Shown: positions 23,824 to 36,600, counted from the stretch's first letter. The stretch is 64,000 bases of DNA from Favolaschia claudopus (GCA_037176885.1 JAWWNJ010000031.1:1860001-1924000); one strand, 5' to 3'. Notes: generated by a model from the letters alone, not told the origin. A program made the numbers and translations.

Positions 23824-25107
23824 TTAATAGTAATGTAGGAAGAGCAAGCTCAAGCTCGCGCCGATTAGAAAGACGAGAATGAACAGTCTTCCGTCCTTTC
23901 CTCGCCTCTTCGCTTCTGTGAGCTGCTGGTTGCCCTTCTCTACCGTCGAAGTCGTTGCGATTGCGTCTTCGTATAATTGGTCGGTCAACTCTGTTTGTTG
24001 AGTAAGATGCTGCACCAATTCCATCTGCAGAGCACTGATGTCCATAAGACGCGATTCTGCCTGCTGAACTGACTCGAGTGTGTCTTGAACATTTCGTAAG
24101 ATATTTGCATTCTCCGTCTCGAATTGTAGAATTTGGGAAGCGGAAAGTTCAATATCGTCGTCATCGTCGTCATCCGGTGAGGGAGGGGGTATATCTCCAG
24201 GTTTAACAGAGGGGGGGCCGGAGGAGCGATGTTTCTCGGAAGGTGCGCCAAGGGTTGCAGCAATGAGACTAGAAGATGCACCACCTAGCCAACTACTTCC
24301 CCCCGAAGCAGCTGGCTCAGCCGCGTTGAAGAGGGGGTCGGTGCCTACGGTCAGCGCTTCCCGCGCGGCGCCGGACCCGAGGGTCTTTGACCGTTCCATC
24401 TGGCGTTTTACACGCTCCTCCTGCATTTCCTTCTGGCTTTGGCTGGCTTCAGTCAGTCGGCGGTTAAGATACCATGTAATACTGGAATGATGGGCCGCGA
24501 CGACGTCAGAAGCCAGTGAGGCCGAGTCCTGTCTCAGGCGGGCAGGGAGAAAGCGCGTAAGGGGGTTTGCTTTACTTGCGACAAGTTCAATGCGTCCTGC
24601 AGCGCAACGACAGTCGGGTTAGAAGCGTTCGGGATAGAAATTACATACGTTTCTCTATGGCCTCCATCTCCTTGACACGGTCGGCGCAACGCGTTAGAAT
24701 GACGCGAGCCTGGAGATCTATCTGGTCTCGTTCCTGATTGGAGAGGTGGCGGATAGAATTCCACGATTGACTAGAGTCCAAATCGAGGGCGGGCGCAGGT
24801 TGGCGGTAGGTGGGTACCGACCGTGAGTCGACATTGAGATATGGTCGGCGAATATTCGCCAACATACGAGTCAACGTGTTGATGTGATTTAGCTGGAGGT
24901 GAAGCGTGAAGAGTTTCTTGGAACCCAGTGTCCCTTACGCACAATAACATAGGCCTCTGCGATATACTCCTTTCCTGGTATAGTTTGTGTATCAGGTTCC
25001 GCCTCGTTCGTGAGTTTGATTGTCTTGCGCCTTTTGGCAGCAGGCAAAGCATTTTCCTTTTCGTTGATGATTTGGCGGAAATCCTGGGTGCGGTTTGCAG
25101 AAGGCAT
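23824..25107 (-). CDS. UFE1: ER Qa-SNARE UFE1 (syntaxin-18)
   Basis: This t-SNARE acts in retrograde Golgi-to-ER fusion. The N-terminus MPSANRTQDFRQIINEKENA is the syntaxin-18 N-peptide type region that contacts the Sec1 partner. ARVILTRCADRVKEMEAIEK belongs to the helical domain, preceded by NQERDQIDLQ, which is typical of the family. After a Ser/Gly/Pro-rich and poly-Asp linker comes the SNARE motif (ILQFETENANILRNVQDTLE ... MDISALQMELVQHLTQQTEL), then one C-terminal anchor, LFILVFLIGASLSLLFLHYY. No lumenal tail follows, as expected for a tail-anchored SNARE. Four or so introns lie in the N-terminal half. Confidence 0.9.
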
Positions 25108-25833
25108 GCTGTGTAGATTGCTACAGTAGTGAGAAACGCGTATAGAACAACGAAGACTAGCCTTTGCTCACCCACCCAGGAAACAATTGGGTTTGAAGGA
25201 AGTCGGTGGTTGCCGTGGCCAACCAAATTTGGTGTGGCGGTGCTTCAGAAACTTGCTCCCAACGTCCATGTTCTGCTTTGCGCCGCGAACTGGATGCAAA
25301 TCCACTGTTGGCACCGGGCTTCGGTACTACGGGGGCAGACTAATGATCCTTGTTTGAGGCGGGCTGGCGTCTTTCATACCGCTGTTTGCTATAAAAAAGA
25401 GACCAACATCTTTGTCGTTCATTTGTCTGTACTATAGTAGTCTGTATGCCACTATGTATGCCACTGTAAAATCTCGGTAGCATATCCAGAACGCCTTGCT
25501 TGTGAATTGAGTTGAACTCTTTGATTGCGTTGAGGCTTAACGTTGAGGACGTGTCTTTCTGCAGTCAACTTATGTAAGAAAATTGCTCCTTGTCCTCAAC
25601 ACTCACAACATCTACAAGGTGATTTGAATCCAGCGACTTCCTGTGGCCAGTGATGATTCAGAGTGGAATCTACATCTACCCGTACCCGTTAGAGGTGTTT
25701 CTGGGTTGAAGTGAAGACCAAAAAATGTTCTAGATACTGCTGAGGCGTTTACTCTCCGAATCAGCACACGCGTGTTTCGTGATACTCATTCGACGTTCCG
25801 TTTACAGACTCTTTTGCTTTTCTGCCGTTTACC
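25108..25833. other. Divergent intergenic region between UFE1 and SSU72
   Basis: About 725 bp. ORFs of up to about 100 codons exist but resemble nothing I know and lack coding character. The sequence presumably contains two promoters. No tRNA or repeat was seen. Confidence 0.4.
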
Positions 25834-26889
25834 ATGGACCCGCGTAGAGCTCGTGATCCCCGCCTGGCTCGTGCAGACCCTCGGTTGCAACGCGTACAAC
25901 AGGATACTCCTGCACCAACCCCTACTCCTCCTTTGCCTCAACCTACGCCTTATCCTGAAGTCGAAAACGGCTATGCTATATCGACCCCACCGCCCGCGGC
26001 TCCTGTTGTGCATCTGGCCGAATCCCAGCCACCACAATCAACGACTCCGGTCCCAGCATATAAGCAACGACCTTTATTTTGTGTTGTCTGCGCAAGTAAT
26101 CAAGTAACTACCCTGCTCCGGCTTTCTTTCTCCGCCTTATCTATCTTTGTAGAACCGGTCCATGGAGGGACATCTCGTTTTGTCGTTCGTCATATCAGTT
26201 TCAGTATCCTCGAAAGTAAATTGACTATGGCCTTCATGGAAGAAAAGCCGGCTTCCGAGTTGTCTCTTCCGGGACCGGATCTGCAGTTCGTTTGCCTGGC
26301 CCTTCAATAGACAAACCCAACATTTATCCGTTTGGCACACCTTACAACACCATTTATGAGGAACTCACCGCCAAGGACCCGAGATTGTGAGCTTACTCTT
26401 TTGCTTCAGGTTCATCTAACCCTCCGTTAGATATGCTGCTAACGGTGTTTTACCAATGATTGACCGCAACCGCCAATTAAAACGGGCCCCGGAACGCTGG
26501 CAAGAATCCAAAGTTGTAGCGGACATTGTTATAACATGTGAAGAGCGTTGTTTCGACGCTGTCTGTGACGGTAAATATTCTGGACTGACATTGAAACCAT
26601 TATCTTACTCTTGACAGATCTTTTGACGAGGGGAGGCGAGTTCAATAGGCCAGTGCACATCATCAATATTGAAATCAAGGACAACCACGAAGAAGCCTCC
26701 ATCGGCGGACAAGCCATTTTGGATCTCGCCACATCGGTAAGCTGCTCTGTCAAGCATACATTCATTATTCTCAAGAACGCTGCTTAGATCGAGAAAGCTG
26801 CTGATATTGACGAAGACATGGAATCGATTCTTCAGGTGCAGCAGGAAAATCACCCCCACAGTATTCTGCATGCCGTTGCATTCTACTGA
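25834..26889 (+). CDS. SSU72: RNA polymerase II CTD phosphatase SSU72
   Basis: SSU72 dephosphorylates Ser5 (and Ser7) of the Rpb1 C-terminal repeats and belongs to the cleavage and polyadenylation factor. After a basidiomycete-style N-terminal extension ([20 protein letters not shown] and a Pro-rich stretch), the catalytic P-loop CASNQNRS follows the C-X5-R(S/T) rule across an intron. Downstream are [92 protein letters not shown] and the end [12 protein letters not shown]. The full domain is present with five introns. It is followed 169 bp later by the proteasome gene in the same orientation. Confidence 0.95.
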
Positions 26890-27026
26890 TCATGTTGCAT
26901 TCACAAACGTCCTTCTGTAGCTGTAGTTATCCTGTACTGTGTACACTTTGACAGATACTTGAATTGAGAAATGCCGTCAATGGATTAGTCATCGTGTTAG
27001 CAGAAATCAATGACCAAATAAAGAGT

Positions 27027-27044
27027 GACGCGTCCAGACGCGTC
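27027..27044. promoter_or_regulatory. Paired GACGCGTC boxes (MCB-like) before the proteasome alpha-2 start
   Basis: Two perfect palindromes GACGCGTC lie 10 bp apart (27027-27034 and 27037-27044), one helical turn, 14 bp before the ATG. The ACGCGT core matches the MluI cell-cycle box bound by MBF in fungi. They may instead fall in the 5' UTR. Confidence 0.35.
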
Positions 27045-27057
27045 TTCTCTCATTCCA

Positions 27058-28019
27058 ATGGCCAGTGCAGACGGTGGTGCCTACAGGTTCGTAGCGCTCT
27101 CGATGATATATTGAATCTTGCACCCATACTCTCCAGCTATTCTCTTACTGTCTTCTCCCCGAGTGGAAAGCTCGTTCAAATCGAACATGCGCTTGCCGCT
27201 GTAGCGGGTGGTACTACGAGTCTCGGAATCAAAGGTATGCTGCTTTGGCATACCATAACTCTTCGCCTGATGTCCCAGAAAGCTTCTAATGGCATTGTGA
27301 TCGCCACAGAGAAGAAGTCCTCTTCGATCCTCATCGACGACTCCATGATTGACAAAGTCGCTGTTGTTTGCCCAAATATTGGCATCGTCTACTCCGGAAT
27401 GGGCCCCGACTTCCGTGTACTAATAAACAAGGCACGGAAGAGCGCGCAGTCGTATTGGAAGGTCTACGGAGAATACCCACCGACACGAGTATTGACACAA
27501 GAAATTGCTACTGTGATGCAACAAGCTACACAGTCTGGGTGCGTTGTGTCGATGTCGGTTTCGACTAGCCTCTCAGAGATATCACAGTGGTGTTCGACCA
27601 TACGGTGTATCACTCCTTGTCGCAGGCTGGGACATCACGCGAGGGCCCACATTATACCAAGTCGATCCCTCCGGTTCTTTCTGGGCATGGAAGGCTAGTG
27701 CAATTGGGAAAAATATGGTGAATGCCAAAACGTTTTTAGAGAAGAGGTTTGTTTCATTAGCTCGTTTTGAAACTCGACTAATCGCCGTCGAAGATACAAT
27801 GATGACATTAGCTTGGAGGACGCGATTCATACAGCTCTGCTGACGTTGAAGGAGGGTTTCGAGGGACAGATGACGGAAAAGACCATAGAGATAGGCGTCA
27901 TTACCGTCCCCACCGCCGCGGAACTCGAGGAGGGCAAGATTGGGGGTGAAACTGGGCGACCGAGACCCACCTTCCGGAAACTGACGGAAGAGGAAGTCCG
28001 CGATTATCTGGCGTTGTAG
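27058..28019 (+). CDS. PRE8: 20S proteasome subunit alpha-2
   Basis: This is a structural alpha subunit of the 20S core. The short first exon MASADGGAY splices to [20 protein letters not shown], the proteasome alpha signature. [93 protein letters not shown] and [20 protein letters not shown] identify the alpha-2 (PSMA2) type. The C-terminus reads [10 protein letters not shown] then [14 protein letters not shown], a little longer than yeast Pre8 because of an insert rich in Glu/Gly. About six introns are inferred and no frame break is needed. Confidence 0.95.
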
Positions 28020-28712
28020 ATTGCCTTTTTTGTACGCTGTATGAATCCTCTGATCTTTCCAGTCTGATCTTTCAGAACGAAAGCATAGCTTTCAACGGTT
28101 CTTGTGTCGAACCCGATTTGTACCGTTTCCGAAGCCTTCAAGCTGAAGGGCTGTGTACCTCCCCATCATTGCCGCTACACGTTGCGCTTTTGGACTGACG
28201 ATTTTATCCCTTTTGGCTGGTCGAATGTGGTGACCGGTGTCGGCGACCGTGATGCTGTGAACCTACAGGCACCTCTATTGCTAAATTGAATGACATCAGG
28301 CAAAACAATCTAGATCTGGTTTTTCATGCATTCTGGCGGGCGTTTCTATTCTTTGTTCTGGATCTTGTGCAACTCGATCTAATGCATGCATGACCTTACG
28401 CAAACCAATCAAACTTGGGCCAGCTCTCTGGTCTACTGCTGTTAAAACTGATGCCCTTTTATTGTTGAGCGGCCCTCGCGACGTCGGAGCCAATCCACTT
28501 TGCATTTCAGGACCTTCACTTCGGTCTAAAAAAGTCAATGATGATGATTAATCTTGCCTCCTGCGACCGCAGTTTTGGTAAGAAATTCTAACACAGCAGT
28601 CTTAATCTGGTTCGCTTTGGCGCTCATGCAGAGGACCAACCGGCCCCGCGCACAGCAGCGTGGACATATAAAGAGTCAGAACAGACTCCGTTCACGACTC
28701 ACCCTACCCCGC
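28020..28712. other. Intergenic region downstream of proteasome alpha-2
   Basis: About 690 bp without a recognised gene. An 80-codon minus-strand ORF (28296-28538) starts only at TTG and resembles nothing known. The last 50 bp form the promoter of the next gene. Confidence 0.4.
28665..28673 (+). promoter_or_regulatory. TATA box of the short Zn2Cys6 gene
   Basis: CATATAAAG lies 40 bp before the start codon of the downstream gene, within a GC-rich flank. This is one of the few clear TATA elements in the window. Confidence 0.5.
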
Positions 28713-29333
28713 ATGGCTGATATACCCTCTTCATTGCTCAATAACAGACGCAGGCGCGCGATGATAGCTTGCAGTAACTGTAGGCGTCGAAAAATTAAGG
28801 TCAGGACCCCGCAAGCACTTCCGCTGTCTCACTTGGTGACTTACTTCCCCGCAGTGCGTCACGACCGAAGAACCCCCACGCAAGCCCTGCCAACGATGCA
28901 CAAAAAGGGGACTCGTCTGCGAATATGTGGCAGTCGAAGACGACGAACCTGACACCACCCCGGAGAGCCCTCCGCCGCCACTCCCCTCGCACACCAGCCT
29001 TCCTCCTCAGCATTTTCCTCCCGGCGCGCACATGCGGGGCCATGGGCCACAGTACCCTCCCTCTCAGCCCACACCATACGGCCAATGGGCCAACCAGTCG
29101 CAGCCTATCCCAGTCCCATACAACGGTTATCCGACTCCCCAGCCTCCGTATATGCAGCCGCAGGGGTATCCTTCGCCCTATGGCTATCCGCAACAGTTCA
29201 ATCCCAAAATCAGTGGGCTCAGGGCTCGCACAGGCAAGCTTCGTCGTCCGTGTCCGGACATCCCGTTGACCTCATCGTTTATAGATGTGCTGGTTGTCGC
29301 GCGAATCCTTGCCTCTGCTACGGACGGTCTTAG
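28713..29333 (+). CDS. Short Zn(II)2Cys6 DNA-binding protein, Pro/Tyr/Gln-rich
   Basis: The zinc cluster reads IACSNCRRRKIK, an intron, then CVTTEEPPRKPCQRCTKRGL and VCEYV, with all six Cys. An acidic patch (EDDEPDTTPESPPPPLPSH) and a long Pro/Tyr/Gly/Gln-rich region follow, with PYNGYPTPQPPYMQPQGYP as an example. There is no fungal_trans domain, and the protein is only about 185 residues. Near 29205-29215 the frame should shift to continue QNQWAQGSHRQASSS and finish HPVDLIVYRCAGCRANPCLC, a small Cys-rich end; without the shift it continues to another stop near 29448. It is probably a nuclear regulator with unknown targets. It is convergent with the aldehyde dehydrogenase. Confidence 0.8.
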
Positions 29334-29797
29334 CTCCTGTTGTTTCTCGTCTCACCGCATACTTTACCATATCTTCTTGCTAGTTGCATGCCCCGTAAAT
29401 AATCGCTCACGGTTGTGGGCTCGTTGTGGACCACATAAAGTATTTTAGTCACTCCCAAATCAAACAGTTACAACATCCGTTTCCAGAAAACACGACCGCT
29501 CGACTTGAATCGGAAAAGCCCGAAGGAAGCATTGTACACCTTTCACTATTGCGCTGCACTTCTGGGCGGGAACGTGGCGGAGGATGCTCCAAGTGCTGTT
29601 GAAGCGTCCAGCAAATTATTCGGTGTCTCCCACACTTTTTTGTCTTCATCTAGCAGCGTGCCGAAGACGATGATGCCGTCGCCATGTTTTTTTTTTTCCG
29701 AAAATCTCAAGCATTCCATTTTAGTACAGCGGGAAACAGACTAAGTCGACAGATCAGACAAAGGACAAGTTGGCGGACAGATGAGCATAGAACGCGA
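29334..29797. other. 3' intergenic region before the aldehyde dehydrogenase stop
   Basis: About 460 bp between convergent genes, including an 11-T run near 29689. I see nothing else in it. Confidence 0.4.
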
Positions 29798-32628
29798 TTA
29801 AAGCGGCCATGCAAGCTTCTCTCCAAAATTCCAGTGCACCGCTTTGACTGGGACGACGTTTATGAGCGTGTTATGACAATGATGGGGCGGACGTACTCGA
29901 CAGATCTGCGAATATTGAGATCGTGTTGTCAGTAACGATGAAACCTTGCGGCTTTATATTACTTACATTCTTGTAGAGCATAGCTCCCAAGTTCACGCCC
30001 TGTGGTCGGTGAATCGGATAGTGGTGGATTGAGAAAAAGACTAACCGATGCCCTTGAAAACGGAAAATATACCATTCAGCCACAGCAAAATTCAGCTGGA
30101 CCTCAACTTACCGACTGCTTCTTACCCCCGAAAGGAACGTTGTTGGACAAAAGATTATACTGGTTGATCTACAGGCCCAATGTAAGCTGTTTAGTGACCG
30201 GAGCACTATTCTTGCGATCGGGCACCCACCCACACCTGGGATACGTTGTGAGAAAGAAGTGAGCTGGCAACAATGAGGGACCGTCATACCGTGCCGGCTT
30301 CGAGAGCAGAAGCGACTCGCATGCATTGATTTGCATCGTCTAAAAATTGCAGGTCAATCAAGGGGCCCGTGAGTCTGCTACGGACTCACTGGAATGGAGG
30401 CCAGCACCCAGGCCGTAAGTAGTATCATTTGCCAGTTGGATAGCTTCCTAAAAATCACAGGAATGTGGCTGAATGCATACAATGTTTGATGCGCGGCAAC
30501 ACTCCTACCTCTTCAGTTTTGAATCTGCCAACAGAAAGAACGGGCCCAAATATCTGGCGGGTTGTCAGCGTGGCATAATTCACATCGATCCATGTGTACC
30601 TCTTCCTTGACAATCTTCATATGGGGGCGAATGTCGGTGAAAACTAAACAAAGGTGAACATCAATCTGAACTTATTGATGCCTGACTCACTCGTAGGATC
30701 CACAAAGAAACCCTTGCCGGGGCCTAGGGTCGTTCAAAGTTCAGCGCTGTCACTCTGACACCGAAAGCTTAGACGATCACGTTTGTTGCCCCCGAGCACG
30801 GCTTTAGCGCCCTCTTGTTTGCCCGATTCAATGTAGTTCCAGATTTTATCGTATTGCGTTTGATTAACCTGAAAAAGTTTCGGCTGGATAGAACAGTGTG
30901 CCATGGCAATTTATTCACCACAGGACCACCGGAGCTTTTTTCGTCTAGGCCGTCGCCAAACACCAGCTCTTTCACCTTGGAGACTAAGAGTTCCACGAAC
31001 TTGTCGTGGATGCTGGCATAGGAATTGGAAAAAAGATTCGAGTGATCAAAATGTATCTCATCCGTACCTATCTTGCACGTAAACTCGTGATCCAGCGGTG
31101 CAGTCTTGACCGGAGTTGTAGCAGATTCCGAGAGCCGCCCAATTCGCGGCTGTGGAAAGCGGAATCAGTACGCTAGAAGATGCGAAGGAAGAGATGACGA
31201 CCTTGATCCATGTCGCAAGACTCAAAGACGAGGTGAGGACTTTTTCCGCCCAGTTCAAGAGAGACCTTCTTGAGGTTACTCTTCGCCGCCGCTTCCATGA
31301 TTTTACGGCCGGTAACGGTCGACCCTGTAAATGCTACCTTGTCGACGTCCGGATGAGCCGCCAACGCAGCTCCTCCAACAGAGCCAAGAGAAGGGACGGT
31401 ATTCAAAACACCCGGCGGGAACCTGAGACAAGATAATTCAACATGGGTGAGGGAAACCGGGCCGTAACGACCGACCCTGCTTCTTTGGCTAACTCGGAGA
31501 GTTTCTTGAAACAATCAGTGAAGATTGGCCACGATTTGTATGTGCTAATTATGGGTGCTCACAAGCGCAGTTAGGGGAGTCAATTCAGAAGGCTTCATGA
31601 CAATAGTGCACCCTACGGCCAAGGCCGGCGCGACTTTCCCTTAGCAGGAATGAGTCGCAGACCAAGTATACAACGGAGAAGATTGAATGAGTACAAGACC
31701 ACATGTTCTAAGCGGATACATGGTCAATGATCGTCGAGAAAAGACGAGAAGCAAGCTGCATACAATGGGGTAATTCCAAGGTATGATCTGACCGCACACT
31801 CCCACAGGTTCATGTCTGTTGTTTGTTCAACTTCCAGGCTCGCTCCAGCAATCGTATCAGCCCAACCTGGTGAATGCGAACTTTGTCTTGTTATCTACTT
31901 CCAAGCTCTCACCGGCAATCTTGTCAGCCCAACCTGCCGTACCGTTAGAACGTATAACGGCATCGTTACGATAGACCGACCGGCGTAATAACGAAGGCAC
32001 TGCCAGTGACATCAGGATAAATTGGGGGGTCATTGAGATGGAACCCACCTGCACGGAGTCCCCGATGTCAAAATCGCGAGCTATCTTAACGGGTTTACCG
32101 TTGTTGAGACTTTCGAGCTCCGCTGCGTACACTAAGAGCAAGTTGACCCTGTGTCAAATGACTGACCAAGTTCCTGGAAGACACAGTTAATTTCTCAAAC
32201 TAACAGAGCTCGAACTCGCGATACCTGGGCATTCTGCTCGATCAAATCGGCAAGCCTGTTCATCAAGCGAGAACGCTCGAAGCCTGTGACATTTTTACCC
32301 CACGTCGTCTTGAAAGCCGTTCGCGCCGCAGCCACTGCGACATCAATACTGTAGGACCTGAGCAATAATAACAATCGATCCACGGAATGAATCACTCTTT
32401 TGCGGACGCTGCAACTACCGAACATATTTTTTCCTCTGTGAAAGGATTGATGGCACTGGGATAATGCAACCAGTGCTTGTCAGGTATCTTATCGCACACG
32501 AAACAGAAAGCTCACTCGATGACCTCTTGTGAATCCACAGAACGGACGAACTCATTGTTGATGAAGAGACCGGTGGGAACCTTGATTTCACCGCGACCCG
32601 GGATAAGGACACTTGCAAACTGAGACAT
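29798..32628 (-). CDS. NAD(P)-dependent aldehyde dehydrogenase
   Basis: This member of the aldehyde dehydrogenase superfamily oxidises aldehydes to acids. It starts [20 protein letters not shown] then [18 protein letters not shown]. Conserved blocks follow: [37 protein letters not shown], the IIPWNYPI region, [20 protein letters not shown], the general-base motif [15 protein letters not shown], the nucleophile region [18 protein letters not shown], and [20 protein letters not shown]. The C-terminal exons run [20 protein letters not shown], then a last exon [15 protein letters not shown]. There are more than ten introns, unusually many and short. No organelle-targeting sequence is obvious, so a cytosolic enzyme is likely. 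Its 5' end faces COX8. Confidence 0.93.
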
Positions 32629-33245
32629 GGTGCGGCGAGAGCTAAGATGAGAGAGCAGTCGTAGGTGGGAACCGTGACACCTAGAGAAACGCATCTAATC
32701 GGCCGTTGGCGCTATCACTGCGGCGAGAAGCCTGCGAGTTAGTCCAGTACCACGTGCCCAGCGAGCGTTTACGCCTCTCCGCCGTGTAGATAGAGCGTGA
32801 GTCTGAGAAGGACGCTAAAGGGAAAAAAATCAAGCTTCGAAGGAGTCCTTTCACGTTGGATACTACACGGTGACTCGGAATTGAATTCTCGAGTCTACAG
32901 CAATATGCCAGTCCTCGTCGGAAAATCAATCGGAATATGAATGTTTCCGATGCACACAGCACTGAGGACGAATAATTTGTGTCCAGATTCCAACGTGGTC
33001 GGAGGCCAGACTTGTATCAAGTTGATCACCGCCCACAATTGCCGACGGTTTCACTGTGACCTGAGAAATCGGAAGGTCTAGGGTTCTGCTTTGCGGCTGG
33101 AGTGGTTCAAACAAAATGAGAGGAAAAGAGAATTTGAAATATTGAGCAATTGCCTAATTGGGCCAGATATCAGTGTGACATCACATCAAATTATGACCCG
33201 ATTTGTTCCGCCTAAATTTCTTCAGCTCTGCCTTTTACCGTCACG
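32629..33245. other. Divergent promoter region of aldehyde dehydrogenase and COX8
   Basis: About 620 bp, with no credible ORF. It contains a CCACGTG E-box near 32750 and a T/A-rich stretch near 32820. Confidence 0.4.
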
Positions 33246-33561
33246 ATGCTTGTGTCTCGTCTTGCCCGCGCGCCTGCCCTTCGCCAGCTGCACACCACCG
33301 CCCGTCTTCGTTCTGGTCATGGAGACTATAATCATCTACCTTTCGTCGCTCCTTTCCAAGGCGCAAAATCTGCACCTTTCGGACTCAAAATGGTTAGTTT
33401 TTCGTAAATTCCGACTGCTCTTGCTCAGTTCTATGCAGGTAGTATTCTTGAGTGTAGGATTCGCCATTCCGTTCGTTGCCGTGCAGTATCAGCAGTGAGT
33501 TTCGACATTTCTCGAAGGTTGCGCTACCTCACCGTTTCTCTGCAGTGCCAAGAAGGCTTGA
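33246..33561 (+). CDS. COX8: Cytochrome c oxidase subunit 8 (VIIc-type)
   Basis: This is a small single-span subunit of respiratory complex IV. Exon 1 encodes a mitochondrial presequence, MLVSRLARAPALRQLHTTAR, and the mature start GDYNHLPFVAPF with SAPFGLKM. Exon 2 is the membrane helix VVFLSVGFAIPFVAVQYQ, and exon 3 finishes HAKKA. The pattern HLPF, KM, one helix and a short basic matrix tail matches fungal Cox8 and mammalian VIIc. The two introns are about 46 and 51 bp. The whole protein is about 74 residues, of which about 20 are presequence. Confidence 0.88.
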
Positions 33562-33647
33562 ACAATCGGGCACTAGACCTAGAAATATAGATGTAGACTG
33601 TATTCTACTCAACTGCCGTGTCTCTTAGAATGGCAGTAATATCCTCC

Positions 33648-36600
33648 CTACTCTTCCAATCCACTCAAGAGCTCGTCAATTGCTTTACTATTTCGCCTTT
33701 TCGCTTCGAGGGTTTTCGGGCAATCGCAGATTCGCAAAAATTCCGAATCTCCCTCCAGTGCATCCAGTGCACACCATGAAGCGTTCCGTGCTGCAATCGA
33801 GGCGGAAGCGCCCTCGCCACTAGCGAGGACGACGTCGTGAACTAAGACTGAAAGAACACTCAGACTTGGAAAATGGTTGGCTACATTGAGAGTGGTCACC
33901 TTGGCATTGCGTTCTCCCGGCAGTCTTCTCTTTCAAGAGCTGGAATTTCTGACACTTGTGAGCTTGAATGAGCTCAAATAAAACCTTGGTGGGATGGTGT
34001 GCGACGGTTTTCAATGAGATGTGTTCGTCATAAAAGGGTTTGAGAACATGTTCGAAAAACGCTTCTACCCCCACGGGCGAACACTTGTCTGAAACATATA
34101 CTGCCCCGATGACGGATTCCACAACATCGGACAAGGCCTATAGTATAGAGGGAATCGGTTGCCACCTCAGGTTACAAAAGCGCATACTAACCTTGGGCGG
34201 GTCGGTTTCTTGCCAGTATTGACCCGGGGATCGCTCTTCCAGACGTGCTAGCTCGTATTCCTCAGACCGCTTGAGCTTCAATCTTGAGATATATTCCGAT
34301 ACAGAGTTGGCGAAGTGAGATGCTAGAAGGATGTGTTGATGTAAACCGGACAAGACGCAAATAGCGGCCAGCGTAGAATTCGAAACCATCGCTCCCTGCA
34401 ATAATTGGAGCTTTATATACGAGTAGGCGAAATAACATTCCCTCTACCTTGAGCATCGTCAGCCCGCCCGGCGATACTTTGGGGTAGCGCTCGTAGACGT
34501 GTCGAAGTACCACTACAACAAATTAAGACGAGACCGTGAGGGGGATGAAGAGACGCACAAAATTCTAGGATGGCATCCCCGAGAAATTCAAGCCTCTCGT
34601 ACGATACACGATCAAATCCAGCGAGAGACGCATGAGTCTGAACATCATGAGTAACTTGCCGAAAAAGCAGGACAACTAGATACCAGAGCTTGTGACAGGA
34701 TATGAGGGTGCTCAAATTTGTGATGGATGATGACCTCTACCGCCTCTAGAGCTCCATTTTTTAATTTTGCAGAAATGGTCGGTGGAGGTATCAATAATCT
34801 GTCGCTGAAATCGGACCATGTGTCCGCACACGGAAAAGGAATATTCATAGCCTTGGCTGCCGCAAGCGCTGTGTCCACTGCTCCGGATAGATAGGCCGCA
34901 CCGAGAATAGCTTCTGCAACATCTGCGCTGATCTTTGAGAAGAAACGTGTCGTCGGCATAGATCAAAGTATGCGCCATGAGGTATACCTTATCGCCAAGC
35001 CTCTGTTCATTCTCTTTCTTCTGCCTGTTGCTCTGGGCTTTTTCGTTTTCTTCCGATATTTTGAAATTCGGAGGCTGCCAGGACTTGATGGTGAATGGCT
35101 TAGACTGAACATAGGCCGGCAAACCGGATCTACCAAAGCTGAGAAATAACGCGCTATTGCTAATGATGAGTTGTCTTGCAGTATGTAGCGCCCCTTCCGT
35201 ATTTGAGGGCTCGACGACAAACACGTATATCGAAGCCATATATTTGAGGACTGCATCGCCTGGGAATCTCGTAAGATTCGCAGTTTTAGAATGCTTCATT
35301 TAGTGCCCACCGAGCAATTCTAGACGCTCATAATCATACTCGATTCGGGTTGAAGGAGCTGCAATAGCCTGGTCAAGGAGCGTCTCCGAAATCTGATGGT
35401 CGAACAATCGGGCGTTGAGTTCCTTGACGAGCAGAAACCCGTCAAATCGTCTCGTTATGGAGGGAAACAAGAGCGCTGTTCGGAAGGTGCTGACGAAGTT
35501 TGGTCGATAGATGCGGACGTACATTCACGGAGAGCTCACCTGGCGGGGACCGTGGATTTAAAACACAGTTCAGGAATGAGATCTGAATGGATTCAGCTTC
35601 TGCATGCAACTATGAGATAATCAGTCTTACATCGCGGCGGCGGAGGTCCATTTTTTACTGGAGGGCGAGATGCTGGATCAAGTCGCGAAATTCCAGACAT
35701 AATTGAGGAAACTTCAATGAGGGCCTGCGTTTCATTCTTCAAGCCTTCAAAATTTTTGCGGACGGCTTTGCAATATTCTAGCAAGCTACTATACTCTGCC
35801 TCACGCTTGTTGTTTTGCGTCAGCCAACAATACTGAATTGGAGACTGCATGTTCAACTCACTGGACTATCTTCGGGGTGACTCAATGGAGACAGATCCGG
35901 ACGCACACGGAGTACATCGTACCTTCTGGTCATCTCTGCTGACCTATCCTGGACCACGGCATCCTGGACATCTTCCGTTATATCTTCCAAACAGCCATAC
36001 CGAAGGGGTTTGGTCCAAGAAAGGGCGGCTTGCGCCACCAGGTCCCAAGGGATGTGATCGGCCACCTCGCGGCGTTGGTCAGCGTCTTGAGATGAAGGAA
36101 TCCACGTCGAGGATATTGGAGCGAGAAAATAAGGCATCTCTTCTATCAAACAATTGAATGGCTTATTCGCCATCGCTCTACATAGCCTGAGCGTATAAAT
36201 ATGCAGGGATGAGAGCTTTTCGTTGTCAATCGCGAATGGGGTTCCTGTGTAAGTTTCCACCACGATGGGAGCGCCAGAGACGAACAGCTTGAATGGCGGA
36301 AAGTTCGGTAATGAGAACCGGGTGAGGAGGAGTAGAGGCGTATGCGGGGGTTGATTTGAATGGGTCACGGTGATGATCAATGGGAACAGCTTTTTTGCTG
36401 CACCAGTAGGCTTAGACCAAAACCGAGGAAGTTTGCGTGGGTAAATCTGATCACCAGTACCAGTAGGTTGATCAACTTTCTGGGGCTTTCTGGCAGAGTT
36501 GGATCCTTGAGTCGTTGGATGAGGAGAAGGGAAAAGGAAAGCACTGGACTCCAAGAGGCCAGATTCTGTCATCTGAACACATGCGTCGTAGCATGCAGAA

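Noticed and set aside
25129..25437. 102-codon ORF beside UFE1
   Set aside because: It lies in the divergent promoter region, with random-like composition and no ATG of good context.
28296..28538. 80-codon minus-strand ORF
   Set aside because: TTG start only; no similarity or coding character.
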